Below the pieces are notes generated by a model. It saw only the letters and a list, made by a program, of their open reading frames with translations. It made no database searches and was not told the DNA's origin. Source: Christensenellaceae bacterium (GTDB lineage: Bacteria; Bacillota; Clostridia; Christensenellales; Borkfalkiaceae). From it: a stretch of 11,612 nt of DNA. The translations under genes were made by a program, and so were the position numbers. The DNA is taken from assembly GCA_016295005.1 (NCBI GenBank), contig JAEDMA010000041.1, positions 1 through 11,612 of the forward strand, read 5' to 3'. The first letter of the stretch is position 1, and every line of letters starts with the position of its first letter. Of this stretch, positions 6,373-11,612 are shown piece by piece.

Positions 6373-7435
6373 ACTTTTCACTTAAAATTTCATCGGTTAA
6401 AGCTATCGCCACCGCGCTTTCCACGCAAGGGAGCGCCCTGGGAACGATGCACGCGTCGTGTCTGCCGCAAACGGTTATTTCTACGTTTTCCCGTTTTATT
6501 AAATCCACCGTCTTTTGCGGCTTTTGAATTGACGGAGTGGGTCTTATCGCAACAGATAACGTTATCGGCTGTCCGTTGCTTATTCCGCCGTTTATTCCGC
6601 CCGAGCGATTACCGTAAAAACGTACTTTACCGTCAGAATAAAAAAGTCCGTCGTTGGCGTCGCTCCCTTTAAGTTCGCCGAAATTGAATCCGTCGCCGAA
6701 CTCGACCCCCTTTACGCCGGGGATTGCGTATAAAAGCGAAGAAATTTTACCTTCCAGTCCCGAAAAAAGGTTATCTCCGACGCCTCCTTTAAGCCCGTAC
6801 GCGATACACTCGACAATTCCGCCGACGGAATCGCCGTCAATCGCTGCGTTTTCGATTTCTTTTATCATTTCTTCTTTATCGGAAAGCGAAGGATATATCC
6901 CGCCCCGTTTTTTTATGATTTCTTCGTACCCGACAGATTTCTTTTTGTAAGAAAGTCCTTCTACCTTTCCTGTCCGCGAAACGTACGCCGCGATAAAAAC
7001 CCCTTTTTCGTTAAGGTATTGCATACACAATCCGCCTATAACGCATAAAGGCGCGGTCATTCGCCCCGAAAATCTGCCGCCGCCCGAAAAATCGAGCGCG
7101 CCGTCTTTTAAATATCGGGCGTAATCGGCGTGCGACGGTCTTGGTTTGCCGTATAAGGGCGAATAATCACTTTTTTTAACGTTCTCGTTAAATATGTCAA
7201 ACGAGAAGTTATCGGTCGTTTTTAAGCCGTTTAGTCCGCTGAAAACGGGGTTGTCGCTTTCCTTTCTCGACGTAGAGAACAAAGCGGCGTTCGGTTTTCT
7301 TCTTTCTGTGAATGAACGCAGTTTTTCTTCGTCGATTTTAAGTTCGGGAAAACCTTTTACCGTGGCGGTCATTTTTTCCGCGTGGGATTCGCCGACTATT
7401 TCGATATATAATTTTTTGCCGTTAAATACCGACAT
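6365..7435 (-). CDS. aroC: Chorismate synthase
   Basis: Last step of the common pathway: 5-enolpyruvylshikimate 3-phosphate to chorismate, using reduced FMN. The 356 residues match the family. Motifs in order: GESHA (15-19, His18), RPSHAD (99-104, His102), the FMN-region motif GGGRFSGRMTAP, GNRSGGINGGISNGQPI and GRHDACIVPRA (324-334, Asp327 and Arg333). The two catalytic His are present. RPSHAD in place of RPGHAD, and SGRMTA in place of the classic SARETA, mark a divergent branch; I believe similar forms occur in clostridia. The start overlaps the end of aroA by 14 bases, with GGGGGT nine bases before the ATG. The end overlaps the chorismate mutase start. Confidence 0.96.
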   Translation of the reverse strand: MSVFNGKKLYIEIVGESHAEKMTATVKGFPELKIDEEKLRSFTERRKPNAALFSTSRKESDNPVFSGLNGLKTTDNFSFDIFNENVKKSDYSPLYGKPRPSHADYARYLKDGALDFSGGGRFSGRMTAPLCVIGGLCMQYLNEKGVFIAAYVSRTGKVEGLSYKKKSVGYEEIIKKRGGIYPSLSDKEEMIKEIENAAIDGDSVGGIVECIAYGLKGGVGDNLFSGLEGKISSLLYAIPGVKGVEFGDGFNFGELKGSDANDGLFYSDGKVRFYGNRSGGINGGISNGQPITLSVAIRPTPSIQKPQKTVDLIKRENVEITVCGRHDACIVPRALPCVESAVAIALTDEILSEKYE

Positions 7436-8657
7436 CGCATTTACCCCCGAGAGCGGAAAAATCTTTATAAAAGTTCGGATACGATTTCGTTACCGACTCC
7501 GCCCCGATTATCTCCGAATCGCCGTCTGTGTAGCAAGCGAGAATCGCTGCGGACATTGCCGAGCGGTGGTCGTTACCCGTAAAGAACGTTCCCCCTTTCG
7601 GTTTTCCGCCGATAATTATTAAATCTCTGCCGTCGAAGTCGGCTTTTATTCCCGCCGTTTCAAGCGTTTTTAATATCGCTTCTATACGGTCGCATTCTTT
7701 ATCTTTTAGCCTGTAAACGTTTTTAAGCCGAGTTTCGCCTTTGGCGTAAGCCGCCGCAACGGCTATAACCTGAACCAAATCGGGAGCGTTATCGCAGTCT
7801 TCGGTTATAGCGTTAAGTTCTCTTTTCTCTACCGTTACCGAATCATCTTTTACACAGACGTTCGCCCCGAACTTTCTCAGCACGTTTAAAATTTCCGCGT
7901 CGCCCTGCAAAGAGTTTTCTTTAAGACCTTTTACGGTTATTTTACCGCCTATTGCCGCCGCCGTGAAAAAAAATGCCGCTCCCGAATAGTCGCCTTCGAC
8001 GGTTATTTCTTCTTTTGCTTTTCCGAAACCCTTTTTTATTTCGTATACGTTTCCGCGTTTGTCTATATCCGCGCCGAAACTTTTAAGCGTTTCTACGGTC
8101 ATCGCTATATAAGGCTCGGAAACGATTTTTCCCGTTACGGTTATTTTACCGCCGCCGAGCGTTGCGAGAGCGAAAAGAAGCCCCGTTATATATTGCGAAG
8201 TCACGTTTCCGCTTATTTTATAATCGCCTTTTTCAATCTTCCCTTTTACGGTAAAATTTTCTATATCCGCGCCGTGCTCGTTAAGGGTATCGACGAGTTC
8301 CTTTAATGGTCTTTTAAGTAAAGTTTTGCTGCCCGTAAATGCGGCGTGTATTCCCAAAGCGGCGCATATCGGCATTAAAAACCGCAGCGTAGAGCCGCTT
8401 TCTTTACAATCAAGCACAGCGTTTTTCACGGGCGTAAAGGAATTAAATTTAAAATCGTCGCCGTAAAAATCGCAATCCGCTCCCGCTTCTTTAAGGCAGC
8501 CGGCGGTAGCGATTACGTCTTCGCACCTGCCGACGTTTTTTATCGTGACGGGTTTGCCGCAACATACCGCCGCTATAACGTATCTGTGCGCGTAAGATTT
8601 GGACGGCGGCGCGCTTATCTCTCCGCTTAAAACCGACGGGGTAACCGATAATTTCAT
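7422..8657 (-). CDS. aroA: 3-phosphoshikimate 1-carboxyvinyltransferase (EPSP synthase)
   Basis: Sixth pathway step: transfers the enolpyruvyl group of PEP to shikimate 3-phosphate. The 411 residues form the usual two inside-out domains. Motifs: PPSKSYAHR (17-25; Lys20, Ser21, Arg25 at the substrate site), ESGSTLRF (86-93, the PEP-side loop, NAGTAMRP in E. coli), LLKRPLKELV, the TSQY substrate motif, GDYSGAAFF, the catalytic-Asp segment APDLVQV, RLKDKECDR, NDHRSAMS and KSYPNF near the C-terminus. The PEP loop differs from the E. coli sequence at several positions, including Phe in place of Pro101. I draw no conclusion about inhibitor sensitivity from that. The ATG lies one base after the aroB stop, and the likely ribosome binding site (AGGGAG) is inside aroB, so the two should be translationally coupled. 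Confidence 0.96.
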   Translation of the reverse strand: MKLSVTPSVLSGEISAPPSKSYAHRYVIAAVCCGKPVTIKNVGRCEDVIATAGCLKEAGADCDFYGDDFKFNSFTPVKNAVLDCKESGSTLRFLMPICAALGIHAAFTGSKTLLKRPLKELVDTLNEHGADIENFTVKGKIEKGDYKISGNVTSQYITGLLFALATLGGGKITVTGKIVSEPYIAMTVETLKSFGADIDKRGNVYEIKKGFGKAKEEITVEGDYSGAAFFFTAAAIGGKITVKGLKENSLQGDAEILNVLRKFGANVCVKDDSVTVEKRELNAITEDCDNAPDLVQVIAVAAAYAKGETRLKNVYRLKDKECDRIEAILKTLETAGIKADFDGRDLIIIGGKPKGGTFFTGNDHRSAMSAAILACYTDGDSEIIGAESVTKSYPNFYKDFSALGGKCDVGI

Positions 8658-8658
8658 A

Positions 8659-9678
8659 TTACAGATACTCCCTTAATAAGTCCAGTTTCATTCTCACGAT
8701 TTCCGCTTTGCCGTTCGTATTTATAAGTATGACGTCTATTCCCGAACCGAACCTTTTTTTATCCGAAACGATGGTTTCGAAAAGACTTTCGGCGGAATAT
8801 CCGCAATCACAGTCTATGCAGAGTTTTTCCGCTTTTTTTTCGTACTCTTTTCTTCTCCCGTCGCCGTAACCGAAGTATTTTTCCGATATTTTAAGGGCGT
8901 AATCAATGCCTTTCGCAACGCATATTCCGTGCGGCAACTTAAAGCCCGACAGTTTTTCGATCGCATGCCCGACGGTATGGCCTAAGTTTAACAGTTTTCT
9001 TATGCCTTTTTCCCTTTCGTCTTTCGCTACTATCGCCGCTTTTATCTTTAAACATTCGTATATCGCCGATTCGTCCACAGTTTCGCCGTCGAAATCAAAA
9101 TCGGACAAAAACGTATATTTAAGCATTTCGCCGTAACCGTTCAGCATTTCGGTATGCGGAAGAGTTTTTAAAAATCCGACGTTTATATACACCGCTTTCG
9201 GCGGATAAAAAGCGCCGCAAAGATTTTTGCCTTTATTTATGTTTATAGCGGTTTTTCCCCCGACGGAAGAATCTGCCATTGAAAGCAACGTCGTGGGAAC
9301 GGATATTAAATTTACGCCGCGCATATAGGTTGCCGCAACGAATCCTCCTAAATCGCCGACTACTCCGCCGCCGAAAGTTATTATCGTATCTTCTCTTGTA
9401 AATCCGTCTTCGGCAAGTTTATTCAGTAAAGCGGCGAACGTATCTGTATTTTTACTTTCTTCTCCCGAAGAAACAACGTATTTACAAACGATTTTATTTT
9501 TAAGACAATCGGAAAAAACGTCGGGGTAAATTTCGTTTACGACCGAGTCGGTGATTACCGCGACCTTTTCTCCGCTTATAAACGGCAAAATTTTATCCGT
9601 AAACGCCGAAAAATCTTTCGCAATCGTCACCGCGTACGAACTTTTATTTTTCGCTGTTTTTATTTTAAGTCCGAGCAT
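8659..9678 (-). CDS. aroB: 3-dehydroquinate synthase
   Basis: Second pathway step: NAD- and metal-dependent cyclisation of DAHP to 3-dehydroquinate. The NAD-binding GGGVVGDLGGF (103-113) is followed by PTTLLSMADSSVGGKTAIN (128-146), which carries substrate-binding Asp136 and Lys142. The metal ligands are Glu184 (GYGEMLKY), His234 (NLGHTVGHAIE) and His250 (LPHG); the 16-residue spacing between the two His equals that in the Aspergillus enzyme. DKK (308-310) and GIDVILI close the active site. At 339 residues it is slightly shorter than many homologues (about 350-365). AAAGGT lies about seven bases before the ATG. The gene follows aroF after 19 bases and precedes aroA by one base. Confidence 0.96.
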   Translation of the reverse strand: MLGLKIKTAKNKSSYAVTIAKDFSAFTDKILPFISGEKVAVITDSVVNEIYPDVFSDCLKNKIVCKYVVSSGEESKNTDTFAALLNKLAEDGFTREDTIITFGGGVVGDLGGFVAATYMRGVNLISVPTTLLSMADSSVGGKTAININKGKNLCGAFYPPKAVYINVGFLKTLPHTEMLNGYGEMLKYTFLSDFDFDGETVDESAIYECLKIKAAIVAKDEREKGIRKLLNLGHTVGHAIEKLSGFKLPHGICVAKGIDYALKISEKYFGYGDGRRKEYEKKAEKLCIDCDCGYSAESLFETIVSDKKRFGSGIDVILINTNGKAEIVRMKLDLLREYL

Positions 9679-9697
9679 TATTTTACCTTTCGTTTCC

Positions 9698-10711
9698 TTA
9701 ACTTAAAACTTTTCCGTAGATCGGCAAAACTTTTTTTACAGTATCGGCAATATCTTTGAACAATTCGGGTTTTACCGACTGCGCCCCGTCGCACAAAGCG
9801 TTTTCGGGGTCGTTATGCACTTCTATCATAAGCCCGTCTACCCCGGCGCCGACGGCCGCGAGCGACAAAGGTTTCACCGCCCGAGCCACGCCCGAAGCAT
9901 GCGAAGGGTCTGCTATTATCGGCAAGTGAGTTATTTCTTTTAACATCGGTATCGACGACAAATCAAGAGTGTTTCTCGTAAGGGGTTCGAAAGATCTTAT
10001 TCCTCTTTCGCACAATATCACGTCCTTCGCGCCCTCGCTCATAACGTATTCGGCGCTCATAAGCCACTCTTCCGTCGTATTGCAAAAACCCCTTTTAAGC
10101 AGTATCGGTTTTCCCGTTTTTCCTACTTCTTTTAAAAGTTCGTAATTTTGCATGTTTCTCGCGCCGATTTGTATTATATCCACGTCGGAATATGCGTCGA
10201 GATATTTTACGCTCGTTATTTCGGTTACTATCGGAAGGCCGACTTCCTTTTTCGCTTTAAGCAATATTTCTATACCTTCCTTTCCTATTCCCTGAAAGGT
10301 ATAAGGAGAAGTTCTCGGCTTAAACGCGCCTCCTCGAAGTATTTTTGCGCCCGCTTTCTTTACGGCTTTCGCAATTTCTATTATCTGCCTTTCGCTTTCC
10401 ACCGAACAAGGACCCGCTATGAAAGCAAAGTTATTCCCGCCGATCTTTACGCCTGAAACGTTTACGATCGTGTTTTCTTCGTGATTTACCCTACCCGTAT
10501 ACTTAAACGGCTCTTTTATTCTTATCACGCCGTCGACTATATCTATCGCGCGAATTCTGTCGATATCTATAATATTCGTATCGCCCGTTACCGCAAGAAC
10601 GGTGTATTCCGTACCGACTGTCGGTTCGACGCCGAGCCCTTGGGATTTTATAAGTTCTATAAGATTATCGAGTTGTTTTGTTTCGTAACCGCGTTTTATC
10701 CGTATAATCAT
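9698..10711 (-). CDS. aroF: 3-deoxy-7-phosphoheptulonate (DAHP) synthase, class I beta with N-terminal regulatory-type domain
   Basis: Entry step of the pathway: PEP plus erythrose 4-phosphate to DAHP. The 337 residues comprise an N-terminal ferredoxin-like domain (about 1-66, beginning MIIRIKRGYE), a linker, and a TIM barrel from about 86. Metal ligands are Cys102 (GPCSVE), His271 (DPSHASG), Glu297 (MIEVH) and Asp308 (CDGAQS). Cys102 has the same number as in Thermotoga maritima and the other three are shifted by one. Substrate motifs are GGAFKPRTSPY (127-137), GARN (183-186) and LLKRG (204-208). In the Thermotoga homologue the N-terminal domain mediates feedback inhibition by Tyr; the same control here is inference. 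First gene of the operon, with GGAG five bases before the ATG, a 100-base leader and a consensus promoter upstream. Confidence 0.97.
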   Translation of the reverse strand: MIIRIKRGYETKQLDNLIELIKSQGLGVEPTVGTEYTVLAVTGDTNIIDIDRIRAIDIVDGVIRIKEPFKYTGRVNHEENTIVNVSGVKIGGNNFAFIAGPCSVESERQIIEIAKAVKKAGAKILRGGAFKPRTSPYTFQGIGKEGIEILLKAKKEVGLPIVTEITSVKYLDAYSDVDIIQIGARNMQNYELLKEVGKTGKPILLKRGFCNTTEEWLMSAEYVMSEGAKDVILCERGIRSFEPLTRNTLDLSSIPMLKEITHLPIIADPSHASGVARAVKPLSLAAVGAGVDGLMIEVHNDPENALCDGAQSVKPELFKDIADTVKKVLPIYGKVLS

Positions 10712-10732
10712 CGTTGCTCCGCCAAAATAAAT

Positions 10733-10803
10733 AAACGACCGAAAAGTTATTCGATCGTTTTTAATCCGATTTTATGTAAATAAGATTTTTATATAACTTT
10801 TCG
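10733..10803 (-). promoter_or_regulatory. aro operon leader with two mutually exclusive hairpins (candidate attenuator)
   Basis: In the minus-strand RNA, a stem of 11 pairs (AAACGA, U-G, CGAA / UUCG, UCGUUU; DNA 10733-10760) with a six-base loop is followed by AUUUAUUUU, like an intrinsic terminator. Upstream in the same RNA, CGAAAAGUUAU (DNA 10793-10803) is perfectly complementary over 11 bases to AUAACUUUUCG (DNA 10740-10750), which overlaps the loop and 3' arm of that terminator-like stem. The two folds cannot coexist, which is the layout of an attenuator. There is no start codon for a leader peptide between the predicted start of transcription and aroF, so a protein or small ligand would have to switch it. 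The trigger is unknown. Confidence 0.55.
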
Positions 10804-10817
10804 CTTTTATTGCTAAA

Positions 10818-10846
10818 ATTATATATTTTTTTCGTCTCTTTGTCAA
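10818..10846 (-). promoter_or_regulatory. Consensus sigma-A promoter of the aro operon
   Basis: On the minus strand, TTGACA (10841-10846), a 17-base spacer and TATAAT (10818-10823) are an exact match to consensus. Transcription would start near 10811, leaving about 100 untranslated bases before aroF. No other good promoter is apparent between the aro genes, where gaps are 0-19 bases. Confidence 0.85.
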
Positions 10847-10888
10847 CGATTTATAAAAATTGCTTTTTTGATTTCTTTTCTTACGGGC

Positions 10889-10945
10889 AAGTCAAATAAA
10901 TAACTTATTTATATCTCTTAATATCCATCGAAAATTATTTGACTT
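10889..10945. promoter_or_regulatory. Palindromes between the aro and marR promoters (candidate operators)
   Basis: Two overlapping symmetries lie here. AAGTCAAATAA (10889-10899) and TTATTTGACTT (10935-10945) form a perfect 11-base inverted repeat; its right arm covers the marR -35 box. ATAAATAA-C-TTATTTAT (10896-10912) is a perfect 17-base palindrome of the size MarR dimers bind. The AT-rich composition makes chance symmetry more likely, so these are candidates only. Confidence 0.4.
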
Positions 10946-10997
10946 TTATATTGCCGCGCGTTAAAATAGTTCAAAAATGAACAATTCAAAAATGGAG
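10939..10997 (+). promoter_or_regulatory. marR promoter with a palindrome at the transcription start
   Basis: TTGACT (10939-10944), a 17-base spacer and TAAAAT (10962-10967) form a near-consensus promoter with transcription starting near 10974. The perfect palindrome GTTCA-AAAA-TGAAC (10969-10982) sits on that start point, as expected for an autorepressor operator. TTCAAAAATG occurs twice in direct repeat, 15 bases apart (10970-10979 and 10985-10994). The GGAG at 10994-10997 is the ribosome binding site, ten bases before the ATG. Confidence 0.6.
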
Positions 10998-11007
10998 AAA
11001 TAATATA

Positions 11008-11445
11008 ATGCATTTTAATATCGAAATCGCAAGAACCATATCGCTTGCGTATAACGTCATTTGCAAACCCCTTTGCAAAGAACTCGACTTACCGCAAACC
11101 GCTTTCGACATACTGATGTTTTTAGGAAACAATCCTGAATATAAAACTGCGGGGGAAATCGTTGAAATTCGGCATATCAAAGCAAATCTGGTTTCCGTAA
11201 ACGTGGACAGATTAGTACGTGACGGCTACCTTGAAAGGAAACCCATAAAAGGCGACAGACGGAAAACCGAGTTGATCTGCACAAAAAAAGCGCAACCCGT
11301 TATATTGCGCGGACGAGAAATTCAAAACGTTTTTCTTAATAAAATGCTTGAACATTTAGACGGCGATAATTTAAAAGCGTTTTTATCCGCGCTTAACGTT
11401 ATTAAAGGAAACTTAAACGAAATTCTGGAAAAGGACGAACACTAA
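11008..11445 (+). CDS. MarR-family transcriptional regulator
   Basis: A 145-residue DNA-binding protein with MarR architecture: N-terminal dimerisation helix (about 3-25), core LPQTAFDILMFLG (28-40), recognition helix-turn-helix about 47-78 (TAGEIVEIRHIKANLVSVNVD, then RLVRDGYLERK) and a winged hairpin with GDRRKTEL (82-89) carrying the conserved Asp83 and Arg85. C-terminal helices complete the dimer interface. Such proteins usually bind as dimers to short palindromes overlapping promoters and release on binding a small ligand. The ligand here is not predictable. Palindromes at its own promoter suggest autoregulation. The stop overlaps the start of the next gene by one base (TAATG), so that transporter is the likely target. 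It is divergent from the aro operon, but control of aro is only a possibility. Confidence 0.88.
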   Translation: MHFNIEIARTISLAYNVICKPLCKELDLPQTAFDILMFLGNNPEYKTAGEIVEIRHIKANLVSVNVDRLVRDGYLERKPIKGDRRKTELICTKKAQPVILRGREIQNVFLNKMLEHLDGDNLKAFLSALNVIKGNLNEILEKDEH

Positions 11446-11612
11446 TGGAAATCTTTATAACGGTTTTAGTAACTTTTTTTGCCGGTATGGGCGCAGGACT
11501 CGGAACGGGATTTGCAGGAATGAGCGCCGCGGCGGTTATCAGCCCTATGCTCATTACCTTTTTAGGCGTAGACCCTTATATGGCGGTGGGAATCGCTCTC
11601 GCTTCCGACGTT
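11445..11612 (+). CDS. TauE/SafE-family membrane transporter, N-terminal fragment (runs off the window)
   Basis: Open from an ATG at 11445-11447 to the edge of the window (56 codons), sharing its A with the marR stop. The translation begins MEIFITVLVTFFAGMGAGLG, then a Gly/Ala-rich segment, SPMLITFLGVDPYMAVGIAL and ASDV. This pattern, a first membrane helix rich in small residues followed by a Pro-containing second segment and a conserved A-V-G-x-x-L/A-S stretch, resembles the first repeat of the TauE/SafE (DUF81) family of anion or organosulfur exporters. The start is set by coupling to marR; there is no separate strong ribosome binding site. Substrate unknown. The family call rests on a fragment and is moderately secure. 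Confidence 0.7.
   Translation, partial: MEIFITVLVTFFAGMGAGLGTGFAGMSAAAVISPMLITFLGVDPYMAVGIALASDV

Noticed and set aside
10712..10811. T-box or peptide-based attenuator ahead of aroF
   Set aside because: The leader is too short for a T-box and I see no T-box consensus. There is no start codon for a leader peptide rich in aromatic residues.

Overview
This 11.6 kb window looks like chromosomal DNA from an uncultured, low-to-moderate GC, Gram-positive-type bacterium, probably a gut clostridium. The support is consensus sigma-A promoters (TTGACA-17-TATAAT twice), strong AGGAG-type ribosome binding sites, a type III glutamine synthetase, a DAHP synthase of the Thermotoga/Bacillus type, and a lipoprotein with a His/Trp/Cys N-terminal module of a kind I associate with Firmicutes and spirochaetes. 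The taxonomic call is inference and goes no finer than class. There are no rRNA or tRNA genes, CRISPR arrays or recognisable transposases.

Layout. (1) Positions 1-1784: an AT-rich, CpG-poor stretch with one minus-strand lipoprotein gene. Its own promoter and terminator are visible, and nested imperfect inverted repeats flank it. (2) 1785-2140: no supportable gene. (3) 2147-4348, plus strand: a perfect consensus promoter, a short leader with a terminator-like hairpin, and a type III glutamine synthetase (glnN) split by one in-frame TAA. The stop replaces the Glu of the conserved NKF-E-FR motif, while both sides stay intact in the same frame. (4) 4365-4393: a strong hairpin terminator serving the convergent glnN and aro transcripts. 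(5) 4417-10711, minus strand: a tightly packed operon in the order aroF, aroB, aroA, aroC, chorismate mutase, aroE-aroK fusion, aroQ. It covers all seven steps from PEP plus erythrose-4-phosphate to chorismate, and then the first step towards Phe/Tyr. (6) 10712-11007: the divergent control region, with a consensus aro promoter, an aro leader that can fold in two mutually exclusive ways, and a marR promoter with palindromes. (7) 11008-11612, plus strand: a MarR-family regulator overlapping by one base the start of a TauE/SafE-type membrane transporter that runs off the window.

The aro genes work as one pathway: AroF (1), AroB (2), AroQ (3), AroE (4), AroK (5), AroA (6), AroC (7), then chorismate mutase. 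Regulation is probably layered: an N-terminal regulatory-type domain on AroF plus the attenuator-like leader. The most interesting items are the nonsense codon at the glnN metal-ligand position, the switchable aro leader, the AroE-AroK fusion and the repeat-bounded lipoprotein island. I do not see a new multi-gene defence or mobile system here.
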